From JABDIY01 sp963751955 (GTDB taxonomy: Bacteria; Actinomycetota; Acidimicrobiia; Acidimicrobiales; SZUA-35), in the NCBI GenBank assembly GCA_963751955.1, contig CAVVWM010000003.1, forward strand, positions 372,001 to 436,000: 64,000 nt of DNA, read 5' to 3'. The notes under the pieces were generated by a model. That model was not told the origin of the DNA, searched no databases, and saw nothing but the letters and a program-made list of their open reading frames with translations. Made by a program: the position numbers and the translations under genes. Below are positions 16,735-29,417 of the stretch, in pieces; the stretch's first letter is position 1; each line of letters begins with the position of its first letter.

Positions 16735-17091
16735 ATGAATCTGTGTGTCCTTCAGGGCGTCGTCATCGGCGACCCCCGTATTGCCAAACTCCCGTCGGGA
16801 GACACTGCGCTCACCTTCGATGTCCAGACCAAGATCGACGGAAGATCTCGGCCTTCGGTGCCAGTGGAATGGACTGGACCTGCCTCGCAACTGCCAAAGG
16901 TCACGGTGGACGCACCCGTTGCCGTTGTGGGCTCGGTGGCGCGGCGCTTCTATCGATCTGGTGGTTCCATTCAAACCCGCGTGTACGTCAGCCCGATCAA
17001 GATCGTCGTGAAGCAGCGAAAGCGACAGGCCGCAGCGATCGCCAAAGCGCTTGGTGAGGCTCTCTCCGCCACAAACGAGGCGATCGCCTAG
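16735..17091 (+). CDS. Small single-stranded DNA-binding-like (OB-fold) protein
   Basis: The 118-residue protein begins MNLCVLQGVVIGDPRIAKLPSG (first part), matching the N-terminal strand pattern of SSB proteins (N-x-V-x-L-x-G-x-V). It continues through FDVQTKIDG, VPVEWTG and VVGSVARRFYRSGG, matching SSB strands 3 to 5. It lacks the acidic, glycine-rich tail of canonical SSB and ends in a basic then alanine-rich helix, so it is probably a paralogue rather than the housekeeping SSB. It has a good AGGAG site. Its end overlaps the convergent MalY-type gene by four bases. Confidence 0.72.
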   Translation: MNLCVLQGVVIGDPRIAKLPSGDTALTFDVQTKIDGRSRPSVPVEWTGPASQLPKVTVDAPVAVVGSVARRFYRSGGSIQTRVYVSPIKIVVKQRKRQAAAIAKALGEALSATNEAIA

Positions 17092-18236
17092 GAACCATCA
17101 ACCGAGGAGACGATTCGATCAATAGCGTCATCGAGGAACTGTTCGGTTGTTGCGAAATTGAGCCTCCCGAAGGCGGTCGATTGTGAGCCGAAGTTGAGAC
17201 CAGGGTCAATTCCCAACCGTGCGGTCTCCAACAAATGACCGGCAGGGTCGTCGGCGATTGGCGTGTTGGAGAAATCCAGCCAAGCGAGGTACGTGGCCTC
17301 CGGAGCGTCGAACCCGACCGCGGGGGCCTCGTTGGCCAATCTCCTCGAGAGGTGATTCCGTCGCTGCGTGATCTCGTCGGCCACCCCGTACAACCACTCC
17401 GAGCATTCTGTCCAGGCGGTTATTGCCGCAGCGAAGCTCATCGGGGTCGACATGCCAAGGCCCCTCGGGGGAAGCTCGTCGAATCGCTGTTTGAGTGCCG
17501 GGTCGTCAATATGAGCGACCGCGCAATGAAGCCCGGCGATATTGAACGATTTGCTTGCCGATCCCATGGTCACCAGGCGGCCACCAAATCGTTCATCCGC
17601 CAGGGCGAGTGGGCGATGCGAACCGTCATGCACGAAGTCACCCCAGATCTCGTCGCTGATCACCATGAGATCATGCCGCTCGGCCGCATCGGCCACGATG
17701 GCCAGCTCTTCCGCATCGAAGATGCGGCCGGTGGGGTTGTTCGGCTGGCAGAACAAGATCACGCGAGTTGTGTCATCGATGGCAGCCTCGAGTCGCTCTG
17801 GATCGATTCGCCAGCCTTCGGGATCGAGGGGTACCTCCAAACAGCGACGCCCTCCTCCCGTGATCGAGTCGAAGAACGGGTGATACGAGGGGGTGAACAG
17901 GATCACGCCATCACCCGGATCGGTCCGCGCCCAGATCGACAGCTCCACAGCATGAAGCACGCTGCAAAATGATCGCATTCGGTCGACGTCGAGATCCAAG
18001 CCGTGATGGTGACTCTGCCACTTCGCATAAGCCTGAAACATGTTCGGTATCTGGAAAAAGTTGTAACCCAGATCGCCGCGATCGAGAAACCCCCTGATGA
18101 CATCCAGGATCGGAGTTGCAGGATCAAAGTCCATGTCGGCAACGTGCGCCGGAAGGACGTCAGGATCGTACTTGCGCCATTTGTACGACATGCGGGCTCG
18201 GGCCCGCTCGTAGCTGAGTACCTGCTGTTTGTACAT
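17088..18236 (-). CDS. MalY/PatB-family aminotransferase, probable cystathionine beta-lyase
   Basis: The 382-residue fold-type I PLP enzyme has the N-terminal signature KWRKYDPDVLPAHVADMDF of the MalY/PatB group. NPTGRIF, the SDEIWGDF aspartate and tyrosine-equivalent region, and the PLP lysine in SASKSFNIAGL all fit. These enzymes cleave the C-S bond of cystathionine or other cysteine conjugates to pyruvate, ammonia and a thiol. It precedes nothing in a tight operon on its strand; the TPR gene upstream is 33 bases away. Confidence 0.85.
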   Translation of the reverse strand: MYKQQVLSYERARARMSYKWRKYDPDVLPAHVADMDFDPATPILDVIRGFLDRGDLGYNFFQIPNMFQAYAKWQSHHHGLDLDVDRMRSFCSVLHAVELSIWARTDPGDGVILFTPSYHPFFDSITGGGRRCLEVPLDPEGWRIDPERLEAAIDDTTRVILFCQPNNPTGRIFDAEELAIVADAAERHDLMVISDEIWGDFVHDGSHRPLALADERFGGRLVTMGSASKSFNIAGLHCAVAHIDDPALKQRFDELPPRGLGMSTPMSFAAAITAWTECSEWLYGVADEITQRRNHLSRRLANEAPAVGFDAPEATYLAWLDFSNTPIADDPAGHLLETARLGIDPGLNFGSQSTAFGRLNFATTEQFLDDAIDRIVSSVDGS

Positions 18237-18269
18237 TGGGTCGAGACTAGATCGCCGAGGGCTCAGGAA

Positions 18270-18905
18270 CTACTTCAAGCTGGCTGACCGTTTCCCAGCG
18301 TCGCCGAAATCAGGGGCGACGTGGTCGATGTCGGCAAACAGTCGGCGAGCGTTGCCGACCAACCCAGCCCGTTCATACAAATCCGCCAGCGCGTACCAGC
18401 TTCGGAGGTGGTGGACCTTGGGTTTCTTGGGTCGGCTTCGATTGGCGTTCTCCAAGATGCGAATCGCGTCTTGAATCCGACCCTGGTCGGCTTTGGCACC
18501 GGCCAGAACGATACGGCCCTCCTCCAGCACCGAAGGGTGGGGCGACGAAGCGGCGAGCTCGCCCCACGTTTTCTCCACAGCAGACCAATGTTTCATGGCC
18601 CGATGCGAATCTGCGATCACCGGATGCTGTTCGAACGAGCCGGTGAGTTCATGAAACCGTCGCAGTTCGTTGATGGCCCTTTTCCAGTGGCGGGTGCGAT
18701 ATGCGCACAAACCCATCAATTCAAGAACCTCGGGCACATCCGGAGCGAGTCGATTCACGCTCTCGAGCATCCGCCTCGCGTCACCGAAGCGCTCGCGTTC
18801 GAACGCACCTGCCGCATCGAGCAACCGCTTTCGGGCCTTGTTGGCGGTGTCGGTTCCGACATCTCCAAAGGAAACATCGGCTACGTCGATTGCTGTTGAG
18901 ACCAC
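18270..18905 (-). CDS. Tetratricopeptide-repeat protein
   Basis: The 211-residue soluble protein consists of paired helices. TPR-like units are visible at about residues 25-57 (AAGAFERERFGDARRMLESV), 60-90 (ELMGLCAYRTRHWKRAINEL) and 168-200 (WYALADLYERAGLVGNARRL). There is no signal peptide or catalytic domain. Similar TPR genes accompany tlyA, HAD and tyrS in actinobacteria, suggesting a translation or ribosome-linked scaffold, but no function is shown. Confidence 0.75.
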   Translation of the reverse strand: MVSTAIDVADVSFGDVGTDTANKARKRLLDAAGAFERERFGDARRMLESVNRLAPDVPEVLELMGLCAYRTRHWKRAINELRRFHELTGSFEQHPVIADSHRAMKHWSAVEKTWGELAASSPHPSVLEEGRIVLAGAKADQGRIQDAIRILENANRSRPKKPKVHHLRSWYALADLYERAGLVGNARRLFADIDHVAPDFGDAGKRSASLK

Positions 18906-18927
18906 CGGTTAAGGGTAGAAGGAACCA

Positions 18928-20217
18928 TCAGTCGTCCCACTCGACGACCAGGCCGGTCGGACCACGGAAGCTGATGTTGGCGATTCGGTCCAACTCGTCC
19001 TGATCCGCTGCCAACCGCAGCGACGGCATCCGCTCGACCAGAACTTCCATGGCCACCTTGGCCTCGAAACGAGCGAACTTGGCTCCCAGGCAGTAGTGAA
19101 TTCCCTTCCCGAAGGAGATGTTGTTTCGGGAGTTGGTTCGATGGATGTCAAAGTTCGTTGGGTCTTCGAAGATGTCAGGTTGATGGTTGGCAGCGCCTAG
19201 AGCGAGCATGATTTGGGTGCCCTTGGGGATCTCGATCCCGCCGAGTGTGGTGTCGTGATTGGTGACGCGACGCCAGCCGATCTGAGGGGATTCGTACCGG
19301 ATCACTTCCTCGATTGCGCCGGGAATCAGTGTTGGATCGGCCACGAGTTCGTTCCAGTAGTCACGGCGAGGCAGAAGGCACAACAAGCTGTTCAACAACA
19401 ACAAGGTGACCGGCTCGTGACCGGCAAAGGAGAGGCCGTAGATGATCGACTCGACCTCCCGGTACGACAGGTCGTCGGGATTGGCTTGGTGATCGGCCAG
19501 GAGTTCAGAGGCGAAGTCGTCCCCCTTCTTGGCTGCCTTGTCGGCGGTGAACTCTCGGCAATATCGCCAGTACGCCAGCATCTTCTTGGCGATGGCGAGT
19601 TGCTCTTCGGGCGTGGGTTGACCCCAGGAGAACGCCAGCCGCTCGCCGCACCAGGCTCGGAGCTGATCATCGTCGCTTTCGGGAAACCCGATGAACCGGA
19701 AGATCGTGTCGCCCGGAAGGGGAACCGCAAACATCGTGGCAAGGTCTGCAGGCGAACCCGACGCTAGGAGCTCATCGGTCAACTCGTGACTGCGCTGGCG
19801 AATGTAGGGTTCGAGCACTTTCATCCGTCTATTGGAGAAACCCTTCTTGGTGTACTGACGTATCCGTTTATGGTCAGGTTCCTGACGGTTCGACATGACG
19901 GCAACCGGGTTGAAGTCCGGTGCCGAGAGGACCTCGACCGTGTCGGGCGTCAACGGGAACACTGGGTCCTGAACGTTCTCGGAGCTGTACGTATCAGGAT
20001 TGGTGAAGACTTCGACAATGTCGTCCATCCTCGTCACAACCAACATGTTGAGAGCCTCGGAGTAGAACACCGGTGATTGGTTTCTCCGCGCAAGCAGGTC
20101 GCCGTAGGGGTCGGCTACGTATGCCTCGCTGAAGGGCGAGAAGGTCGAGTCCATCGGGCAACCCGTTGGTGCGGGCGGCCTCGATTGGTCGAGTTTGTGG
20201 TATGACCTCGTGGACAT
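18928..20217 (-). CDS. Cytochrome P450
   Basis: The 429-residue class I bacterial P450 has the heme-cysteine motif FGKGIHYCLGAKFAR near residue 372, the K-helix EEVIR with its downstream arginine, and the I-helix sequence FAGHEPVTLLLLN. In the I-helix the usual acid-threonine pair is Glu-Pro; a threonine appears two positions later. It would need a separate ferredoxin and reductase, neither of which is adjacent. Likely substrates are steroids, terpenes or fatty acids, but none can be inferred from the neighbours. The N-terminus starts with a short hydrophilic tail, not a membrane anchor. Confidence 0.92.
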   Translation of the reverse strand: MSTRSYHKLDQSRPPAPTGCPMDSTFSPFSEAYVADPYGDLLARRNQSPVFYSEALNMLVVTRMDDIVEVFTNPDTYSSENVQDPVFPLTPDTVEVLSAPDFNPVAVMSNRQEPDHKRIRQYTKKGFSNRRMKVLEPYIRQRSHELTDELLASGSPADLATMFAVPLPGDTIFRFIGFPESDDDQLRAWCGERLAFSWGQPTPEEQLAIAKKMLAYWRYCREFTADKAAKKGDDFASELLADHQANPDDLSYREVESIIYGLSFAGHEPVTLLLLNSLLCLLPRRDYWNELVADPTLIPGAIEEVIRYESPQIGWRRVTNHDTTLGGIEIPKGTQIMLALGAANHQPDIFEDPTNFDIHRTNSRNNISFGKGIHYCLGAKFARFEAKVAMEVLVERMPSLRLAADQDELDRIANISFRGPTGLVVEWDD

Positions 20218-20327
20218 GACTCAAGTATCGCGTGCGATCGTCGCCCCTGCCGAAACCATGCGGCGGGCGGCAGGAGATCGTGGGCGAATGACGCCATGCG
20301 GTACCGCCGCGTAGTTCCTATGCGGCT

Positions 20328-20395
20328 CAACCTGAAAACAACGTCAACCCGAAAACGACCTCAACCCGAAAACGACAAAGACCCGAAAACGACAA
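20328..20395. repeat. 17-bp tandem repeat downstream of the rRNA terminator hairpin
   Basis: Four successive 17-base units run 20328-20344, 20345-20361, 20362-20378 and 20379-20395, with core CCCGAAAACGAC. On the minus (rRNA) strand each reads about GGGTCTTTGTCGTTTTC, which is the 3' end of the terminator stem plus its T-rich tail. The unit nearest the hairpin is best conserved, and the units decay with distance. Confidence 0.9.
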
Positions 20396-20396
20396 A

Positions 20397-20430
20397 GACC
20401 CTGCAACGGGCTTTCGCCAACTACAGGGTC
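20397..20430 (-). terminator. rRNA operon terminator
   Basis: GACCCTG (20397-20403) and CAGGGTC (20424-20430) form a 7-bp stem with an inner GGC/GCC pairing. On the minus strand it is followed by TTTGTCGTTTTC, a T-rich tail. It lies 18 bases after the 5S gene, as expected for the end of the rrn transcript. Confidence 0.7.
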
Positions 20431-20447
20431 AGTGTCTATTTGAGAAA

Positions 20448-20565
<118 letters not shown>

Positions 20566-20602
20566 CTATTTGTCAAAGGAACACAAGTGTCCCTGACACG
20601 TT

Positions 20603-20628
20603 CTTGATAATTCCATAGCGAGCACGAG
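20603..20628 (-). other. 3' arm of the 23S processing stem
   Basis: This 26-base segment is complementary to 23808-23833 at 24 of 26 positions. In the transcript the two arms flank 23S rRNA and would form the long duplex that RNase III cuts to release pre-23S. Confidence 0.82.
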
Positions 20629-20667
20629 GTCTTTATGAACCATAAGGTTCAACACAGTGCTTAGATA

Positions 20668-23707
<3,040 letters not shown>

Positions 23708-23807
23708 TTTTCTAACTATGTTTTTGTCCAGCGAAATCAGCTTCCCCGAAGGGTCGCCAAATTCACTTGAGTATATAAAGATATTTACATCTGAATAATT
23801 TCAGATG

Positions 23808-23833
23808 CTCGTGCTCGCTATGCAATTCTCAAG
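23808..23833 (-). other. 5' arm of the 23S processing stem
   Basis: Pairs with 20603-20628 over 26 bases with two mismatches, enclosing the 23S gene. Confidence 0.82.
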
Positions 23834-23859
23834 AAGCGCGCCAACGGGCTAAAACCCTT

Positions 23860-23884
23860 GCACCTTCAAAGCGGAATAGACGAG
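23860..23884 (-). other. 3' arm of the 16S processing stem
   Basis: This 25-base segment is complementary to 25647-25671 with two mismatches, enclosing the 16S gene. It is the presumed RNase III site for pre-16S. Confidence 0.8.
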
Positions 23885-23971
23885 TGCATCACGTGTGTCA
23901 ACTAGTTGAAGGTCACGCTCAGTGCTACCGAGACCAGCTTGTGCTGGCCTGTCGAGAACCGATGCTCTGAC

Positions 23972-25498
<1,527 letters not shown>

Positions 25499-25646
25499 AG
25501 AGCATTGCGAGCACCTGGAAAAGGTCCTCGCAGTGATCCGGTTGCTCTGTAGTCGTTACCAAACGACTGCAGAGCGGCTTGTATTATTTTGATTGACGGA
25601 AGTGCATCACTGGTTAGGTTGTGATGCCCTCCGCACACGCTGCGTT

Positions 25647-25671
25647 CTCGTCTATTCCGTTTTCAAGGTGC
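25647..25671 (-). other. 5' arm of the 16S processing stem
   Basis: Pairs with 23860-23884 over 25 bases with two mismatches. Confidence 0.8.
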
Positions 25672-25817
25672 GAGGGCCACAAGTACGCAGTCGGACAATG
25701 TTCTAAGAACGCTATTCGTTGCTGCGGGTGCGGGCCCGGTCCGCTTACTACGGGCCGTTTCGGGCTTCTGGTGACCGTGGTCTCCAGGTGCTGTACGTTC
25801 CTTTAGTGCGGAGATCT

Positions 25818-25847
25818 AAGATAACTCCGATCGGCACCTAAGCGCAA
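25818..25847 (-). promoter_or_regulatory. Candidate rRNA promoter
   Basis: On the minus strand TTGCGC (25847-25842) and TATCTT (25823-25818) are separated by 18 bases, resembling a housekeeping sigma factor promoter. It is placed about 320 bases before the 16S gene and upstream of its processing stem. Other promoters in the leader are possible. Confidence 0.35.
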
Positions 25848-25884
25848 CACGGTTGGCAGAATTCTTCCAGATATTTGTCACCGA

Positions 25885-26499
25885 TCAGCCAACGTCGCTC
25901 GGTGCCGCGCACCCCAACATCAGATTAGTCCTGGCGAAGCGAGTGATCCGGCGTTCCAGCCGCTCGTTGTCGGCCACCTGACTCACGTTGAACTTCGCCG
26001 TCGGATCGGCCTCCAGGGCATCGGCGTAGCGTTCCCGGTCCGCTATCAGGACGTCCCAATCGTCCAGCCAGAGAGAGCGCAACGAGTCGTCTCGTTCGGT
26101 GGCGGTAGGCAGGGCTCGCAACTGGGACACCATGTCGACAAGTGACCTGTTGGACTCTCTCAGCTGGGTGGCGCGCTCTGCGGCGGTTTCTACCCTGCTG
26201 GCATCGCCGAGTTGCTGGGTGGTTGCGTCACAAATCGCCTCCGCCCGATCGGAGTAAGCGGGCAACCCCTCGAACTCGATGTAGGTCTCGTCAGCCTCGA
26301 TCGCCTCGATCAGCCCCCGGGTGCTGTCGAGTTCATCGGGAGGTGGTTGTCGGGCTGCGCCGCTCAGCCCATAAGCCCACACCCCGAACGAGCCGATCAC
26401 TGCCACGCCAACTACGAGGCGGAATAATCGGTTGAACGGAGACACGGCGGATGGCACGGAGTTCTCCTCATCTTGTGGGCTGGTGGGCGCATGGTGCAC
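25885..26499 (-). CDS. Hypothetical single-pass membrane protein
   Basis: The 204-residue protein has a short N-terminal cytoplasmic tail and one transmembrane helix at about residues 26-46 (LFRLVVGVAVIGSFGVWAYG). The remainder is an acidic, helical, outward-facing domain with two cysteines (near residues 90 and 198). The domain shows long amphipathic helices suggestive of a coiled coil but no known family. It is divergent from tyrS, with about 100 bases between starts. Confidence 0.65.
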   Translation of the reverse strand: MHHAPTSPQDEENSVPSAVSPFNRLFRLVVGVAVIGSFGVWAYGLSGAARQPPPDELDSTRGLIEAIEADETYIEFEGLPAYSDRAEAICDATTQQLGDASRVETAAERATQLRESNRSLVDMVSQLRALPTATERDDSLRSLWLDDWDVLIADRERYADALEADPTAKFNVSQVADNERLERRITRFARTNLMLGCAAPSDVG

Positions 26500-26606
26500 C
26501 CCCTCATTCTGCCCGAAGGTTTCCCGATCTCCGAGATCAGGCTCGTTCGGTATTCGCTCCCGGATCTGGAAAATGCCACAACGTGAGGAGCGGAGCCGGG
26601 CACACT

Positions 26607-27905
26607 GTGTGCGTGTCAGTTGATCCCGCCCTGTTCGACGACCTGCTGGCCCGCGGTCTGGTGCAGGACAGCACCGATCCAGCCGCTTTGGCCACGCGCC
26701 TGAGCACCGCTCCGGTGAGGGCGTATGTGGGGTTCGATCCCACAGCCGACAGCCTGCACGTTGGCAACCTCGTGGGCCTCTTGACGCTCCGCCGGCTGCA
26801 GGATGCGGGCCATAACGTAATCGTGCTTGCTGGCGGCGCGACCGGGATGGTGGGTGATCCGTCGGGCAAGTCCACAGAACGGTCTCTCCTCGACGACGAC
26901 CAGCTCGCTGCCAATATCGCCGGCATTCTTCCCCAGCTCAGACAGTTCCTCGACTTTGAACGCGCCGCCAACCCCGCCACGCTGCTCGATAACCGAGCGT
27001 GGACTGTCGGTGTCAGCTACCTGCAGTTCCTCCGGGACGTTGGCAAGTACATCACCGTGAACCAGATGGTTGCCAAAGAGTCTGTGCGATCCCGGATGGA
27101 GAGTGCCGACGGCATCTCCTACACCGAGTTCAGCTACATGCTGCTGCAGGCCCACGACTTCGCATGGCTGTACGAGCACGAGGGGTGCGAAATGCAGATG
27201 GGAGGCTCAGACCAGTGGGGCAACATCGTGGCAGGTATGGACCTCATTCGGAAAAAGGTCGGCGGGTCTGCCTTCGGGCTCACCTGGCCGCTCCTCACCC
27301 GCACCGATGGCTCGAAGTATGGCAAGACCGCCGGTGGTGAAACGATCTGGCTGTCGTCGGAGAAGTTCAGCCCGTATGCCTTCTACCAGTCGTGGATTCA
27401 GATCGAAGACGACGAAATCGAGAAACTGCTCTTGCAGCTCACTCTGCTATCGGTAGATGAAATCGCCAGCGTGATGGAAACCCATGCGGAGGCCCCTCAC
27501 CTACGGGTGGCGCAGAAGCGGCTTGCCGTTGAGCTCACCGCACTGGTGCATGGCGATGAAGCCTCCGAAGGCGCCCAGGGGGCTACGGCGGCCGTTTTCG
27601 GCGGATCCGTCGCCGAACTGTCCCTCGACGCGCTCACGATGTTGGCCTCCGAGCTGCCCACATTCAACACATCGCGTCAGACTCTTGGTGCTGAGGGCTC
27701 ACTGGTTCCGCTGCTGTCAGAATCGGGGGTCACCACGTCGAACAGCGAGGCAAACCGGCTTCTGAAGCAGAACGGCCTCAGCATCAACGACATCAAAGTT
27801 GCACCTGACCATGTGATCCAATCGACTGACCTCCTGCACGGCAGGTATGCCCTGGTTCGCAAGGGCAAGAAGCATCTGAGTCTCCTCATATTCGACCGTC
27901 CCTAG
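26607..27905 (+). CDS. tyrS: Tyrosyl-tRNA synthetase
   Basis: This is a class Ic aminoacyl-tRNA synthetase of about 432 residues. The HIGH-like motif appears as HVGN in PTADSLHVGNLVGLLTL, the tyrosine pocket in MGGSDQWGNI, and the KMSKS-like loop as KYGKT. A C-terminal S4-like RNA-binding domain follows (NSEANRLLKQNGLSIN). Starts are GTG at 26607 or 26613; GGAG 11 bases before 26607 makes that one slightly better. The frame to 26451 is unlikely because it overlaps the divergent gene. It is convergent with the glycosylase gene. Confidence 0.95.
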   Translation: MCVSVDPALFDDLLARGLVQDSTDPAALATRLSTAPVRAYVGFDPTADSLHVGNLVGLLTLRRLQDAGHNVIVLAGGATGMVGDPSGKSTERSLLDDDQLAANIAGILPQLRQFLDFERAANPATLLDNRAWTVGVSYLQFLRDVGKYITVNQMVAKESVRSRMESADGISYTEFSYMLLQAHDFAWLYEHEGCEMQMGGSDQWGNIVAGMDLIRKKVGGSAFGLTWPLLTRTDGSKYGKTAGGETIWLSSEKFSPYAFYQSWIQIEDDEIEKLLLQLTLLSVDEIASVMETHAEAPHLRVAQKRLAVELTALVHGDEASEGAQGATAAVFGGSVAELSLDALTMLASELPTFNTSRQTLGAEGSLVPLLSESGVTTSNSEANRLLKQNGLSINDIKVAPDHVIQSTDLLHGRYALVRKGKKHLSLLIFDRP

Positions 27906-27906
27906 G

Positions 27907-28494
27907 TCAGCCGGTATCGAAAAGTCGGGGTCGAGAGACATTGGGATTGTCGAGAGCGAAACGCCACGGCTGGTCCTTTGCCTGGGCAATTCCGACCCTC
28001 ACGCCCCTCATCACGACTTCGGGAGCCGGCGGTTCTGCAAGTTTCAAGGAAACGATCGAGTCGCGCGCAAGGAGGTCGAGTCCATTGTGGTCACCGCTGA
28101 TGCCGAGGGCAGCGCAGAGTTTGCCTGGGCCTGAGCACAAGTCGGTTTCCCGCTTCGCCTTTGGTCGACGTTGCCACATGAGTTCGATGCCCTCGAGTGG
28201 CTCCACCGCCCGTATCAGCACCGCACTCCCCCATCCCGACGAGCCGACCGACACATTGGCACACCAATGGATCCCATAGGACCGGTAGACGTACAGATGG
28301 CCAGCCGATTCGAACATCGGCCAGTTCCTTGGGGTCCGACCACCGAAGGTGTGGCTCGCCGGATCGGTCTGGTCGTAGTACTCGGTCTCAACCACTAGGC
28401 CTGCGGTTGACCCACAACAAAGGATGGCTCCGAGCAGGAGCTCAGCGCTGGCGGCCGATGCTGGCAGGTCCCGGAGAGTCAGACTTGGTTCAAT
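27907..28494 (-). CDS. 3-methyladenine DNA glycosylase (MPG/AAG family)
   Basis: This base-excision repair glycosylase removes alkylated purines. The family sequence starts at LTLRDLPASAASAELLLGAI and includes the active-site glutamate in VVETEYYDQTDPASHT, the YVYRSYGIHWCANV tyrosine-rich pocket and the SGPGKLCAALGI loop. The start is unclear: between the family N-terminus and a distant ATG at 28665 there is no in-frame ATG, GTG or TTG. An ATT at 28494 sits where the family start is expected. Either a rare start codon, an undetected indel or a long N-terminal extension must be assumed. Confidence 0.83.
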   Translation of the reverse strand: MEPSLTLRDLPASAASAELLLGAILCCGSTAGLVVETEYYDQTDPASHTFGGRTPRNWPMFESAGHLYVYRSYGIHWCANVSVGSSGWGSAVLIRAVEPLEGIELMWQRRPKAKRETDLCSGPGKLCAALGISGDHNGLDLLARDSIVSLKLAEPPAPEVVMRGVRVGIAQAKDQPWRFALDNPNVSRPRLFDTG

Positions 28495-28508
28495 GCCTCG
28501 ATTGTGCC

Positions 28509-28799
28509 CTATCGGATCAAACCAGGACGAGCTCGTTTCTGCTGATCGATGTCCACCAGAACGGTCCGAACATCGATTGCGATCGGACGGGGCGTCGTCA
28601 GAAGATCCCCCAGACCTTGGCCGAGACTCCGATCGACGAAACGATGGATGTCGGCGGTGGCCCATTCATCGCGGTAGCCCACCTCGTGAAGATCTGCTCG
28701 GGCGGCAGCAGCCGAGGAGTCTGCTGCTATGAAGCCGCCGGTCGCCTTTTCAGGCTTCCGAGCGGCTGATGCGTGCGGGCAACCAGTTTCAGATCTCAC
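28509..28799 (-). CDS. Small hypothetical ORF coupled to the FMN reductase gene
   Basis: A 96-residue frame begins with a GTG that overlaps the upstream stop as GTGA (28796-28799), a classic coupling arrangement, and ends 14 bases before the glycosylase family start. The sequence (middle part HEVGYRDEWATADIHRFVDR) has plausible composition but no family that I recognise. It may be a real gene, part of the glycosylase gene through an indel, or chance. Confidence 0.3.
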   Translation of the reverse strand: MRSETGCPHASAARKPEKATGGFIAADSSAAAARADLHEVGYRDEWATADIHRFVDRSLGQGLGDLLTTPRPIAIDVRTVLVDIDQQKRARPGLIR

Positions 28800-29380
28800 A
28801 TGCCGTGCGAAAATTCCCTGGGCGTCTCGGGCAACGTTGACCGGATGTCTCCCATTCCTTCGGCGTACGCGATCAACACGCCCACGGCGAAATCGGTTCG
28901 ACGGCGAATGAAATCGTCTTCATCGCCGGAAGGATCTTCGCCCTGAGCCATGTCCGCAACGGATCGAAAGATGAGGTGTTCGGGGATCATCAGGTACTTG
29001 GCGTTCTTGTAGCCCATCGATCGGAGAGCTGCGATCGGGTAGGCCCCGTTTCTTCCGCTCGACACGCCCACCAGCAGAACCGGCTTGTGAGCAAGCGATC
29101 TGCCTATCTGATGAATGAAGTTGAGCAATGCAGCCGAGGGCATGCCATTCCACTCAGGGGTCACGAACACCGCTCCGTCGCTTGCCGCCAGTCGCTCGAC
29201 CGTAGGTTTTGCGGCTCCCGACTCCCACACCGCCTCGATGTCGGTCGAGAGGGCAAGAGCGTGAAGATCGTGAACCTCGGCGATCGACCTCGCTGCCTCC
29301 ACTCGTCCTGCGATGTATTTGCTGATTCGGAGCGATTCAGAATTGCTCCGTTGGGAGGAGGAGATGATCGAGATGCGCAC
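28796..29380 (-). CDS. NAD(P)H-dependent FMN reductase (flavodoxin fold)
   Basis: The 194-residue protein begins at a GTG with RISIISSSQRSNSESLRIS, the phosphate-binding loop for FMN. It continues with VTPEWNGMPSAALLNFIHQ and VGVSSGRNGAYPI, both typical of the SsuE/YieF NADPH-dependent FMN reductase family. It supplies reduced flavin or reduces quinones or metals. The frame runs upstream to 29623, but that part overlaps the acetyltransferase gene and has no family match. It would suit a sulfonate monooxygenase partner, but none is in the window. Confidence 0.8.
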   Translation of the reverse strand: MRISIISSSQRSNSESLRISKYIAGRVEAARSIAEVHDLHALALSTDIEAVWESGAAKPTVERLAASDGAVFVTPEWNGMPSAALLNFIHQIGRSLAHKPVLLVGVSSGRNGAYPIAALRSMGYKNAKYLMIPEHLIFRSVADMAQGEDPSGDEDDFIRRRTDFAVGVLIAYAEGMGDIRSTLPETPREFSHGM

Positions 29381-29417
29381 CCTCTGTGTGTAGCCAGATC
29401 GGGTGCAATTCGTCGGA

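Larger units (their letters stand above)
25499..25884 (-). other. rRNA leader region
   Basis: About 385 bases lie between the 16S gene and the gene at 25885-26499. It holds the 5' arm of the 16S processing stem (25647-25671), a local hairpin near 25550-25575 (CTCTG...CAGAG type), and the candidate promoter at 25818-25847. No protein gene is supported. Confidence 0.6.

Noticed and set aside
26730..26750. tRNA T-arm-like GGTTCGATCCC
   Set aside because: It encodes part of the TyrS nucleotide-binding region (GFDPTAD) and no cloverleaf can be drawn around it.
28197..28769. 190-residue plus-strand frame
   Set aside because: Antisense to the 3-methyladenine glycosylase gene and low in family-like features.
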